Of a stretch of 18,478 nucleotides of DNA, positions 7,255 through 15,087 are shown in pieces (within the stretch, counting starts at the first letter, position 1; every line of letters starts with the position of its first letter). The position numbers and the translations under genes are program-made. The notes below the pieces were generated by a model, which searched no databases, was not told the DNA's origin, and saw only the letters and a list, made by a program, of their open reading frames with translations. Source of the stretch: Lysobacterales bacterium (GTDB lineage Bacteria; Pseudomonadota; Gammaproteobacteria; Xanthomonadales; Xanthomonadaceae); NCBI GenBank assembly GCA_015655035.1, contig JAATFS010000067.1, forward strand, positions 1-18,478, read 5' to 3'.

Positions 7255-8159
7255 TGACCACCGTTCGCATCGCTACCCGCAAGAGCCCGCTCGCCCTCTG
7301 GCAAAGCGAGCATGTGGCTGCATTGATCCAGCAGCACCATCCCGGCATCGAGGTCGTGCTGGTGCCGATGAGCACCCGTGGCGATGAGGTGCTGGACCGC
7401 TCGCTGGCCGCGATCGGCGGCAAGGGGCTGTTCCTGAAAGAACTGGAGCTGGCGATGCTGCGCGGCGAAGCCGACTGCGCGGTGCACTCGCTCAAGGACG
7501 TGCCGATGGAGCTGGAGGCCCCGTTCGTGCTGCCGGCGATCCTGGCGCGCGCCGATCCTGCCGACGCGCTGGTATCGAACCTGTACGCCTCGCTGGATGC
7601 ATTGCCGATCGGTGCACGGGTCGGCACCTCGTCGCTGCGCCGCCAGGCGCAGTTGCGGGCCTGCCGGCCCGACCTGCAATTGCTGGATCTGCGAGGCAAC
7701 GTCAATACGCGCCTGGCCAAGCTCGACAATGGCGGCTACGACGCCATCGTGCTGGCGCGCGCAGGCCTGCAACGGCTGGGCTTCGATGCGCGGATCGCGG
7801 CGCGGCTGGAGCCGCCGCAGTGGCTGCCGGCGCCGGCGCAGGGCGCGATCGCGGTGGAATCGCGCGGTGACGACACCACGATGAATGCACTACTGGCGGT
7901 ACTGGATGATGCGGGCACGCGACGTTGCGTGGAAACGGAGCGAGCGATGAACCTGGCCTTGCACGGCAGTTGCCACGTACCGGTGGCAGCGTTCGCACAG
8001 GCGCAGGGCGAGCGCTTTTACTTGCAGGGACTGGTCGGGGATGCGGCCACGGGCAGGCTGGTACGCGCCGAGGCGATTGGCGACGCCCCGCAGCAGCTTG
8101 GGGGCGAGGTGGCGCGGCAACTGCTGGAAGCCGGTGCCGGCGAGCTGCTCGGCAGCTGA
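7254..8159 (+). CDS. hemC: Hydroxymethylbilane synthase (porphobilinogen deaminase)
   Basis: Cytoplasmic enzyme of heme and siroheme biosynthesis. It joins four porphobilinogen molecules into hydroxymethylbilane, using a covalently bound dipyrromethane cofactor. The 301-residue length is normal. Visible hallmarks are IATRKSPLALWQ (6-17), the catalytic aspartate D82 in HSLKDVP, the substrate-binding arginines R129/R130 in GTSSLRRQAQL, LDLRGNVNTRL (144-154), and the cofactor-attachment cysteine C240 in HGSCHVPVAAF. The start at ATG 7254 is set by the family N-terminus (MTTVRIATRKS). An upstream in-frame extension to 7161 has no homology. No hemD follows in this window, unlike enteric bacteria; the next gene is on the other strand. 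Confidence 0.97.
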   Translation: MTTVRIATRKSPLALWQSEHVAALIQQHHPGIEVVLVPMSTRGDEVLDRSLAAIGGKGLFLKELELAMLRGEADCAVHSLKDVPMELEAPFVLPAILARADPADALVSNLYASLDALPIGARVGTSSLRRQAQLRACRPDLQLLDLRGNVNTRLAKLDNGGYDAIVLARAGLQRLGFDARIAARLEPPQWLPAPAQGAIAVESRGDDTTMNALLAVLDDAGTRRCVETERAMNLALHGSCHVPVAAFAQAQGERFYLQGLVGDAATGRLVRAEAIGDAPQQLGGEVARQLLEAGAGELLGS

Positions 8160-8167
8160 AATCCCCC

Positions 8168-8230
8168 GTGGGAAGGGCTTGATCCCGATGGCGAGCCGCA
8201 GGTGCTCGACGGAACCCATGCCCCTCCCAC
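8168..8230. repeat. REP-like inverted pair between hemC and a DUF481 gene
   Basis: GTGGGAAGGGCTT at 8168-8180 and, inverted, GTGGGAGGGGCAT (minus strand of 8218-8230) agree at 11 of 13 positions and face each other across 37 bases. The left copy continues as GATCCCGATGG, so its GGG and CCC can pair. This resembles the extragenic palindromes of Pseudomonas, Stenotrophomonas and Xanthomonas (GTGGGAGGGGCTT...CCCCGA). It lies between convergent genes, where such elements usually sit. It is a degenerate copy judged by eye. Confidence 0.55.
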
Positions 8231-8254
8231 AGGAGGTCGATCACAGGACCTGGA

Positions 8255-8968
8255 TCAGAAGCCGTAGACCACGTTGACGGTGGTCAGGGTATCGGTCTTC
8301 TTGCTGCCGTCGACGGTGTCGGTGTTGTGATGCACCTGGTAGGCGGCCTTCAGTGCCAGCGCCTGGGACATCTGCACCTGCAGGCCGATGTCGTTGGCGA
8401 TGTAGGTATTGCTGCTGCCCGATTCGACCAGCAGCGTGTCGAAGATCGAGGTGGTGTCGGTCAGCTTGTGGCTGAAGTCGACGAAGCCGCGAGCAATGAC
8501 CTCGTTCTCGTGCACGCGCTGATCCTGGATCTTGGCCCAGCGGTAACCCGGACCGATTTCCAGGACCAGGCGGGTACGGTCGTTGTTGATGGCCTTGTAG
8601 CCATAGTTGACCGTGGCGGTGTGCTGGTACTCGTAGGTCGCGTAGTGGTCGCGCTGGGTGCGCAGCACACTGTTGATGTAGTTGCGATCGTCGAAGTTGT
8701 AGGCAGCCGAAGCGCCCAGCTCGTAGCGACGGGCGCTCTCTTCACCGTCGCTCTTGGTGTAGAGGAACTGGCCGCCAGCGCCGTACGACCACTGCTCGAC
8801 GTTCTTCTTGATGTTGAACTTGCCGACATAGGTCTGGCTGTCGGTATTGCCCTTGGCCGAAGCCAGGCCGACTTCGCCGGCACCGCTCCAGCCGTTGGTA
8901 TCGGCGGCGAAGGCGGCGGCAGGGATGAGAAGCGCGCCGAAAATGGCGAGGGACAACGATTTCCGCAT
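8255..8968 (-). CDS. DUF481 family outer-membrane beta-barrel protein (first of two paralogues)
   Basis: Predicted outer-membrane barrel of the DUF481 (YdiY-like, 'salt-induced') family; its cellular role is not established. With ATG 8968 the protein has 237 residues and a clear Sec signal peptide (MRKSLSLAIFGALLIPAAAFA, then ADTNGW). The body alternates polar and hydrophobic or aromatic residues as barrel strands do (GEVGLASAKGNTDSQTYVG, GAGGQFLYTKSDG, LEIGPGYRWAKI). It ends in Phe (TTVNVVYGF), the usual outer-membrane assembly signal. GGAG eight bases before ATG 8968 supports this start; a longer frame from GTG 9106 would place the signal peptide internally. It resembles the next gene upstream along most of its length. 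The minus-strand order suggests possible co-transcription, although a hairpin lies between them. Confidence 0.85.
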   Translation of the reverse strand: MRKSLSLAIFGALLIPAAAFAADTNGWSGAGEVGLASAKGNTDSQTYVGKFNIKKNVEQWSYGAGGQFLYTKSDGEESARRYELGASAAYNFDDRNYINSVLRTQRDHYATYEYQHTATVNYGYKAINNDRTRLVLEIGPGYRWAKIQDQRVHENEVIARGFVDFSHKLTDTTSIFDTLLVESGSSNTYIANDIGLQVQMSQALALKAAYQVHHNTDTVDGSKKTDTLTTVNVVYGF

Positions 8969-9066
8969 GGGTTGGACTCCAGTGCTCGGGGGAATTGAAA
9001 GGCCGCATGAGATGGAACTCAGCCCGAGGAAACGAGCTGTGGGACAAGCGTGGCTGCGACACGAAA

Positions 9067-9088
9067 ACGCCGGCATCTGGGCCGGCGT
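9067..9088 (-). terminator. Hairpin between the two DUF481 genes
   Basis: Perfect eight-base arms (ACGCCGGC 9067-9074 and GCCGGCGT 9081-9088) enclose a six-base loop. On the minus strand the stem runs into TTTTC. It lies about 60 bases after the stop of the upstream paralogue, so it probably ends that transcript or reduces read-through. A weak promoter for the downstream gene could overlap here (TTCACG 9117-9112, 17 bases, TATATG 9094-9089). Confidence 0.6.
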
Positions 9089-9145
9089 CATATACATATT
9101 CTTCACTTTTACGTGAACGTTGGCGTAATCCGGCGATTTTTGGCG

Positions 9146-9955
9146 CTATTTGAAGGTGTAGACCACATTCATCGTCGCCAGCGTGTCGGTGTTCTTTATG
9201 TCGGCGCTGGCATGACTGTTGTGGCGCGCCTGCCAGCCGGCCTTGAGCGCGAAATGCGAATTCATGTTGACCGCCAGGCCAAAGTCGTTCTGCGCGAACG
9301 TGTTGTAGGAGCCGGACTCCACCAGCAGCGTGTTGGTCAGTTGCGTGCTGGGCGTAAGGATATATTTGAAATCCAGCACGCCACGGCCGATCAGGCCGAC
9401 CTCGTTGTGGTCATTCTCGGTATTGTGCGCGCGGCGCACACCCGGGCCGAACTGCGCATCGAGGTAGGCGTTTTCGCGATCCAGCAGGCGCGTGACGTAT
9501 CCGACACCGAAGGTGCCCAGATGGTCGTAGGTGGCGAAATCGTCGCGCTCGTAGCGCAGGCTCGCGGTGAGCTGGCGGTGCTCGCCCAGCTGCAGGGCGC
9601 TGCCGGCGCCGACGGTATAGCGGTTGGCGGTGGTCTGGCGGTGGCGGCGGAAGCTGCCATCGTCCTCGGTGGTGGTGTACTGCGAACTCGAGTGCAGGCC
9701 GGTCACATCCAGGCTGTGGATCCAGTCGCCGTCGGTGTAGATGCCCTTGAGGCGTGCGTTGAAACTCTCGGTGGTGCTGTTGCCGCTGGCCGAGGCAAAG
9801 CCGAGTTCGCCGGTACTGCCGCTCCATGGCGAGGGAAGCACCACTTTGGACGGATCTTCCGGGATTTCCAGCACCGCCTCCGACTGCGCCCAGGCAGTGG
9901 GCACACACAGCAACAGCAGGACAGGCAAGACGTACGGACAGACACGGCGTGGCAT
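9146..9955 (-). CDS. DUF481 family outer-membrane beta-barrel protein (second paralogue)
   Basis: Second predicted outer-membrane barrel of the DUF481 family, 269 residues from ATG 9955, with a signal peptide MPRRVCPYVLPVLLLLCVPTAWAQ. The mature part begins with a short acidic stretch (SEAVLEIPEDPSKVV) missing from its paralogue. It then shares the same pattern: GELGFASASGNSTTESFNARLKG, LDRENAYLDAQFGPGVRRAHN, STQLTNTLLVESGSYNT and KNTDTLATMNVVYTFK. The counterparts in the other copy are DTLLVESGSSNT and KKTDTLTTVNVVYGF. The start at 9955 is preferred because GAGG lies six bases upstream; ATG 9967 is four codons longer and has no ribosome site. A -10-like TATCAT (10009-10004, minus strand) lies upstream. 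Function is unknown; OmpA-like stability or osmotic roles are only guesses. Confidence 0.82.
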   Translation of the reverse strand: MPRRVCPYVLPVLLLLCVPTAWAQSEAVLEIPEDPSKVVLPSPWSGSTGELGFASASGNSTTESFNARLKGIYTDGDWIHSLDVTGLHSSSQYTTTEDDGSFRRHRQTTANRYTVGAGSALQLGEHRQLTASLRYERDDFATYDHLGTFGVGYVTRLLDRENAYLDAQFGPGVRRAHNTENDHNEVGLIGRGVLDFKYILTPSTQLTNTLLVESGSYNTFAQNDFGLAVNMNSHFALKAGWQARHNSHASADIKNTDTLATMNVVYTFK

Positions 9956-10159
9956 GCTCGACCTCATGGGTGACGGCCAGAAAGAAGGGATGGAACCGAT
10001 TTCATGATAACGGAAGGTGCTGGCTGGGCGCCTTCCGCCATTCTGGCCGCTTCATTGCGGGTTCGGGTTGCCGGCCGGTGACGTCATTGGATTCTCCTGC
10101 GGCCCCCGTCGTGGCAGCATCGCGCCATCGCCGCCCACTACTTCTGGCCAAGACTCGGA

Positions 10160-10172
10160 CATAATCGACGCA
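10160..10172 (+). promoter_or_regulatory. Candidate leaderless -10 element of the WYL regulator gene
   Basis: CATAAT (10160-10165) ends six bases before ATG 10172, the same spacing as at hemC. No Shine-Dalgarno sequence is present. The best -35 candidate (CTACTT 10138-10143, 16-base spacer) is poor. Confidence 0.35.
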
Positions 10173-11137
10173 TGGACCGCTATGAACGCATCAACACACT
10201 GCATCGCCTGCTCAAGTCCGCCCGCTATCCGGTCACGGTGGCGCGGCTGCAGGACGAACTGAATTGCTCCCGGGCCACCGTCTACCGCGACCTGGCGTTC
10301 CTGCGCGACGCGTTGATGGCGCCGGTGGAAGGCGATGGCGAAGCCGGATTCCTCTACCTGGCCGGCGAGAGCGATCGTTTCGAACTGCCTGGGTTGTGGC
10401 TCAGTTCGGAGGAGCTGCATGCGCTGCTGGCCTCGCAGCAACTGCTGTCGCGTACCGGCGGCGGGGTGCTGTCGTCGATGCTGGCGCCGTTGCAGCAGCG
10501 CATCGAAGGGCTGCTGGCCGCGCAGGCCGGGGTGTCGCAATGGCCGGTGGACCGGGTCCGGGTGATTCCGCATCGCGGCCGCAAGCTGGATGAAGCCAGC
10601 TTTCGCACCGTGGCCTCCAGTGTGCTGGAACGCAAGCAGCTGAGCTTCGACTACCGCGCGCGTTCCACCGACGAATCGACCAAGCGCACGGTCTCGCCGC
10701 AACGCATCACCCATTACCGCGACAACTGGTACCTGGACGCCTGGGACCATGGCCGCGAAGGCGTCCGCAGTTTCGCGGTGGATCGCATCAATCGCGCCCG
10801 CCTGGTCGATGCGGCGGCGCGCGACGTGCTCGACAGCGAATTGGACGAGCAGCTGGCGGCCAGCTACGGGATCTTCTCCGGCGCGCCCAAGGGCTGGGCG
10901 ACGATCGTGTTCAGTGCCAAGGCTGCGCGCTGGGTGGCCGACGAACATTGGCACTCCAAGCAGCAGGGCCGGTTCCTTTCCGACGGCCGCTACGAACTCA
11001 AGGTGCCTTACAGCGTTTCGCGCGAGCTGCTGATGGATGTGCTGCACTATGGTTCGGACGCGGAGATCGTGGAGCCGGCCTCGCTGCGCGAGCAGGCCAA
11101 GGCGCTGCTGTCGCTGGCGCTCAGCAACTACGAATGA
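10172..11137 (+). CDS. YafY-type transcriptional regulator (HTH + WYL domain)
   Basis: Cytoplasmic DNA-binding regulator of 321 residues. Residues 1-60 form a winged helix-turn-helix of the HTH_11/DeoR-like type (RINTLHRLLKSARYPVTVARLQDELNCSRATVYRDLAFLRD). A linker follows, then the WYL ligand-sensing domain at about 140-215 with the signature W186-Y187-L188 in DNWYLDAWDHG followed by RSFAVDRI. A C-terminal WCX-like segment completes it (about 235-318). WYL proteins commonly sense nucleic acids or small nucleotides and control stress or defence genes, but many act on unrelated neighbours. The adjacent genes here (DUF481 barrel, lipocalin) are not defence genes, so the target cannot be named. 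The start codon matches the family N-terminus (MDRYERI). Confidence 0.92.
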   Translation: MDRYERINTLHRLLKSARYPVTVARLQDELNCSRATVYRDLAFLRDALMAPVEGDGEAGFLYLAGESDRFELPGLWLSSEELHALLASQQLLSRTGGGVLSSMLAPLQQRIEGLLAAQAGVSQWPVDRVRVIPHRGRKLDEASFRTVASSVLERKQLSFDYRARSTDESTKRTVSPQRITHYRDNWYLDAWDHGREGVRSFAVDRINRARLVDAAARDVLDSELDEQLAASYGIFSGAPKGWATIVFSAKAARWVADEHWHSKQQGRFLSDGRYELKVPYSVSRELLMDVLHYGSDAEIVEPASLREQAKALLSLALSNYE

Positions 11138-11178
11138 CACGCCTGCGGTAGCGCCGGCTCCCCAGCGGGACGTCGGTT

Positions 11179-11202
11179 GCCGCCTGGGCGGCTTCTGCCG
11201 CC
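11179..11202. terminator. Possible bidirectional terminator between convergent genes
   Basis: GGCGGC (11187-11192), a four-base loop TTCT, and GCCGCC (11197-11202) make a perfect six-base hairpin. A second GCCGCC at 11179-11184 could compete for the middle arm. It lies between the convergent regulator and lipocalin genes. There is no T-tract, so the terminator call is tentative. Confidence 0.35.
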
Positions 11203-11209
11203 GACGCTC

Positions 11210-11782
11210 TTACGGCTTGTCCGGAACCTCGAAGCCCAGCTGGTTCAGTTGCTTGGGCGACTGCGGCACGCGCTTGAGCTTGTCGGTATAGATGCCGTAG
11301 TCGTCGCGCATCTTGCCGACGAGCTCGCGGTACTGGTTGCGGCTCATGTCCGGCTTGCGCGCGAAGATCCAGGCCAGGTCGCGGCCGGGATAGGAGATCA
11401 GCAGCCACGAGTAGTCCGGCGCCACTTCCAGGATGCGCTGCTTGGTCGGGATCACCTTGTAGAACCATACCCGCCAGTCGCGGTTGCCGCTGTCCGGATC
11501 GATCGAGGCGCGGGCGGTCTTTTCCTTTTCCGGCTCGTCGAAGCCCTCGCGGTAGTAATAACGCACCGCCATCTTCTGGTCGTCGAGCAGGGTGTATTCG
11601 TCGCGGCTGGCCACATGGCCGCGCTCCATTGGATTGGGCGTGCGCGCGATGACGTACCAGGTGCCGTCGAGCCGGTTCAGGTCGACGGCGGGACCGGACG
11701 GATCAGTGTCTTCTTTGGCAGAAGCGGCGAAACCACTGAGGCTAAGCAGAAACGCAAGGGCAATCGGGGCAGTCAGGCGCAT
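11210..11782 (-). CDS. Lipocalin family protein (Blc-like), exported and soluble
   Basis: Small barrel protein that should bind hydrophobic ligands such as fatty acids or lysophospholipids in the periplasm. It has 190 residues from ATG 11782. A Sec signal peptide (MRLTAPIALAFLLSLSGFAASA) precedes the lipocalin motif G-T-W-Y in LDGTWYVIARTPNP. The second conserved block, DYSWLLISYPGRDLAWIFARKP, and the closing helix SRNQYRELVGKMRDDYGI are typical of bacterial Blc. Unlike E. coli Blc, the protein has no cysteine at all, so it cannot be a lipoprotein. A GTG directly before the ATG (11785) is an alternative start. There is no obvious Shine-Dalgarno sequence. Upstream, ATG ACC CTG TGA makes a three-codon minicistron whose TGA overlaps the start ATG. 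Confidence 0.9.
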   Translation of the reverse strand: MRLTAPIALAFLLSLSGFAASAKEDTDPSGPAVDLNRLDGTWYVIARTPNPMERGHVASRDEYTLLDDQKMAVRYYYREGFDEPEKEKTARASIDPDSGNRDWRVWFYKVIPTKQRILEVAPDYSWLLISYPGRDLAWIFARKPDMSRNQYRELVGKMRDDYGIYTDKLKRVPQSPKQLNQLGFEVPDKP

Positions 11783-11842
11783 CACAGGGTCATGGTGGAG
11801 CGGTTGACCTGCACACTACCGCATGCAGGGGCGACGTGAGTG

Positions 11843-11861
11843 TCAATTTACCAGTCAATTT
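11843..11861. repeat. Short direct repeat TCAATTT x2 upstream of the lipocalin gene
   Basis: TCAATTT occurs at 11843-11849 and again at 11855-11861, 12 bases apart, in an otherwise GC-rich spacer between two divergent genes. The spacing of just over one helical turn would suit a regulator site. Two short copies may equally be chance. Confidence 0.3.
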
Positions 11862-12054
11862 TCCGGCACCGGACGGAATGGCGCGCGGGCGCCCGCCATG
11901 CGCCGAGTGTAGGGGATTGCGGTTGTACGTGGGGGATGGTGGCAACGACTGTGGTGCCGGCAGCGTCATTCAACGGTCATATCGGCGGCGGTCGCAATTG
12001 GTGAGATGGGGATTGGCGACAGTGTCGTCCCGTCCTTCGCCTGGAGTGCCCAGA

Positions 12055-12366
12055 ATGTCGACTCAAGCTTCTCCCAATATCGCTTCGCCCGATCCGCGCG
12101 TGTTGCGTCCGGTACGGCAGATCGCCTTGGCCGGCCTGGCATTGGTGCTGGTCTGGCCGGCCGCGCGTGGCCATAGCGCATGGATCGGCTGGTTGCCGCT
12201 GTGGCTGGTGGGAATGCCGCTAGCCGCCTGGTGGAGCCTGTACCGGTTCGCGCTGCCGCGCTGGCCGGCGCGGGCACCGCACGCAGTAGCGCGTCGACGC
12301 CGTGGCCCGCAGGCACAGCGGCGCGGCCGCCGTGTAGTGAGCAGGCCCCGTACCCGCGCCGCCTGA
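12055..12366 (+). CDS. Small conserved-looking membrane protein with arginine-rich tail
   Basis: A 103-residue protein of unknown function. Two hydrophobic segments are visible: about residues 23-40 (IALAGLALVLVWPAARG) and 43-63 (WIGWLPLWLVGMPLAAWWSLYRF). A strongly basic tail (HAVARRRRGPQAQRRGRRVVSRPRTRAA) follows and should stay in the cytoplasm. The N-terminus (MSTQASPNIASPDPRVLRPVR) is polar. The start at ATG 12055 is chosen because GGAG lies eight bases upstream; the frame is open further up but that part looks non-coding. The tryptophan-rich helix resembles small hypothetical proteins I recall from xanthomonads. No function is claimed. Confidence 0.7.
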   Translation: MSTQASPNIASPDPRVLRPVRQIALAGLALVLVWPAARGHSAWIGWLPLWLVGMPLAAWWSLYRFALPRWPARAPHAVARRRRGPQAQRRGRRVVSRPRTRAA

Positions 12367-12380
12367 CCTTCGGCAGGGTG

Positions 12381-12399
12381 GCACAGGCATGGCCTGTGC
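12381..12399. promoter_or_regulatory. Perfect inverted repeat between the small membrane protein and the S9 peptidase gene
   Basis: GCACAGGC (12381-12388) and GCCTGTGC (12392-12399) are perfectly inverted around a three-base centre. The repeat begins 15 bases after one stop codon and ends 35 bases before the next start. No T-tract follows, so it may be an operator for the peptidase gene rather than a terminator. The role is undetermined. Confidence 0.4.
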
Positions 12400-12434
12400 T
12401 AGCGTTTGCGGGTTGATTCGACCCCGGAGGGGTA

Positions 12435-14543
12435 ATGTCCAAGTTCGCCTCGGCCTGCCTGATGGCTGGCCTGATCACCGCGGCTACCGCGTCCGCAAAG
12501 GAAACCGCAGTGTCCACCGATTCTTATGCCTGGCTCGAAGACGTCACCGGTGCCAAGCCGCTGGAATGGGTGAAGGCCCAGAACGCCAGGACCGAGGCGC
12601 GGCTGGCCGCGTCGCCGGCGTTCAGGCAGATGGAGTCCAGCCTCCGCGAGGTGCTCGATTCCGACGCCAAGATCCCCGCGGTGCAGAAGATCGGCGATCA
12701 CTACTACAACTTCTGGAAGGACAAGCAGCACGAGCGCGGCCTGTGGCGGCGCACCACGCTGCAGGAGTACCGCAAGGCCGACCCGACGTGGGAAACCGTG
12801 CTCGACCTGGATGCGCTGAACAAGGCCGAGAACGAGAACTGGGTCTGGCACGGTGCCGACTGCCTGCGTCCGCAGCGAAAGGGCGAGGTGTACACGCGCT
12901 GCCTGATCGCGCTGTCGCGCGGCGGTGCCGATGCCGATGTCACCCGTGAATTCGACCTGTCGCGCAAGCAATGGGTCGAGGGTGGCTTCTTCCGCGCCGA
13001 GGCCAAGGGTGGCCTGGGCTGGATCGATGCGGACACGGCCTACCTCTACACCGACTTCGGGCCGGGTTCGATGACCAGTTCCGGCTATCCGCGCATCGTC
13101 AAGCAGTGGAAGCGCGGAACCCCCGTATCCACGGCGCAGACCGTGTACGAAGGCAAGCCGGACGACATGTACATCGCCGCGATGCATGACGACACGCCCG
13201 GGTTCGAGCGCGATTTCGTCAGCCGCACGTTGGCGTTCTACAACGACGAACTGTACCTGAAGACCGCCGACGGCCAGTTGCGCAAGGTCGATGCACCCAA
13301 CTCGGCCAACAAGAGCGTCAAGCGCGAATGGCTGACGTTGGAGCTGCGCGAACCGTGGACGGTAGGCGGCAAGACCTATCGGGAAGGCTCGCTGCTGGCG
13401 ACCCATTTCGACGACTTCATGGCCGGAAAGCGTGATTTCGACGTGTTGTTCGAGCCCACCGAGACCACCTCGCTGGCCGGCTTCGCCTGGACACGGCGGC
13501 ATCTGGTGCTGAACGTGCTGGATGACGTCAAGAACCGGTTGAGCGTGCTGACCCCGGAAAGCGGCCTATGGAAGCGCGAGGCCTTCGTCGGCGCACCGGC
13601 GTTCGGTACGCTCGGGGTGGCGGCGGTGGATAGCGACGACAGCGATGCGGTATGGCTCAGTGCGACCGACTACCTGACGCCGACCACGCTGTCGCTGGCC
13701 GAGGTCGGCCAGGTGCCCCAGGTATTGAAGACCATGCCGGCGTTCTTCGATGCCAGCAAGGACACCATCGAACAGCACTTCGTCACCAGCAAGGACGGCA
13801 CCCGTGTGCCGTATTTCCTGGTGCGGCCGAAGGCGCTGGCGCTGGACGGTAGCCATCCGACCCTGCTGTATGGCTACGGCGGTTTCGAAATATCGATGAC
13901 GCCGAACTATTCCGGCGGGCTGGGGCGCGCTTGGCTGGACAAGGGCGGCGTGTACGTGGTCGCCAACATCCGTGGCGGTGGCGAATACGGGCCGCGCTGG
14001 CACCAGGCGGCGCTGAAGCAGAACCGCCACAAGGCCTATGAGGACATGGCGGCGGTGGCGCAGGATCTGGTGGCGCGCAAGATAACTTCGCCCCGGCATC
14101 TGGGCGTGCAGGGGGGTAGCAATGGCGGGTTGATGACCGGCAACATGCTGACCCAGTATCCGGAGTTGTTCGGTGCGGTGGTGGTGCAGGTGCCGTTGCT
14201 GGACATGAAGCGCTACAGCCATTTGTTGGCGGGTGCGTCATGGATGGCGGAGTATGGAAACCCGGATACGGATGATTGGAAGTTCATCCAGTCGTTTTCG
14301 CCGTATCACTTGTTCGATCCGGGCAAGACGTATCCGCCGGTGATCTTTCTGACCTCGACTCGGGATGACCGGGTGCATCCGGGGCATGCGCGCAAGATGG
14401 CGGCGAAGATGATCGATGCGGGCAAGGATGTCACGTACTACGAGAATATCGAGGGGGGGCATGGCGGCGCTGCCAATAACGCGCAGGCGGCGCATATGCA
14501 GGCGTTGGCGTACAGCTTTCTGTGGGAACGGTTGGTGCGTTGA
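12435..14543 (+). CDS. Exported prolyl oligopeptidase family (S9) serine peptidase
   Basis: Serine peptidase of family S9 that should cleave short peptides, probably after proline or a related residue, in the periplasm. It has 702 residues, typical for the family. A Sec signal peptide (MSKFASACLMAGLITAATASA, then KETAV) is present. Residues about 80-410 are the beta-propeller gate. The alpha/beta-hydrolase domain (about 440-700) carries the triad: S562 in GGSNGG, D645 in TRDDRVHPGHA and H676 in EGGHGGAAN. LLYGYGGFEISMTPNYSGG and ANIRGGGEYGPRWHQAALK are classic S9A blocks. ATG 12435 has GGAGG close upstream. The last 300 or so bases use more A/T-ending and TTG codons than the rest of the gene. 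A second S9 gene lies about 1.85 kb downstream. Confidence 0.93.
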   Translation: MSKFASACLMAGLITAATASAKETAVSTDSYAWLEDVTGAKPLEWVKAQNARTEARLAASPAFRQMESSLREVLDSDAKIPAVQKIGDHYYNFWKDKQHERGLWRRTTLQEYRKADPTWETVLDLDALNKAENENWVWHGADCLRPQRKGEVYTRCLIALSRGGADADVTREFDLSRKQWVEGGFFRAEAKGGLGWIDADTAYLYTDFGPGSMTSSGYPRIVKQWKRGTPVSTAQTVYEGKPDDMYIAAMHDDTPGFERDFVSRTLAFYNDELYLKTADGQLRKVDAPNSANKSVKREWLTLELREPWTVGGKTYREGSLLATHFDDFMAGKRDFDVLFEPTETTSLAGFAWTRRHLVLNVLDDVKNRLSVLTPESGLWKREAFVGAPAFGTLGVAAVDSDDSDAVWLSATDYLTPTTLSLAEVGQVPQVLKTMPAFFDASKDTIEQHFVTSKDGTRVPYFLVRPKALALDGSHPTLLYGYGGFEISMTPNYSGGLGRAWLDKGGVYVVANIRGGGEYGPRWHQAALKQNRHKAYEDMAAVAQDLVARKITSPRHLGVQGGSNGGLMTGNMLTQYPELFGAVVVQVPLLDMKRYSHLLAGASWMAEYGNPDTDDWKFIQSFSPYHLFDPGKTYPPVIFLTSTRDDRVHPGHARKMAAKMIDAGKDVTYYENIEGGHGGAANNAQAAHMQALAYSFLWERLVR

Positions 14544-15087
<544 letters not shown>

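Noticed and set aside
6351..7772. 473-codon minus-strand frame across the esterase and hemC
   Set aside because: It is antisense to two genes with intact catalytic residues and shows no domain of its own.
8327..8998. 223-codon plus-strand frame opposite the first DUF481 gene
   Set aside because: The minus-strand frame has a signal peptide, barrel pattern and terminal Phe; the plus-strand translation has none of these.
10172..11137. WYL regulator as the sign of a defence island
   Set aside because: WYL proteins often control phage defence genes, but the neighbours are envelope and metabolic genes and no nuclease, helicase, toxin or mobile element is visible.
11836..12054. Longer N-terminus of the small membrane protein gene
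   Set aside because: The frame is open but the extension has no family-like sequence, and a good ribosome site lies directly before ATG 12055.
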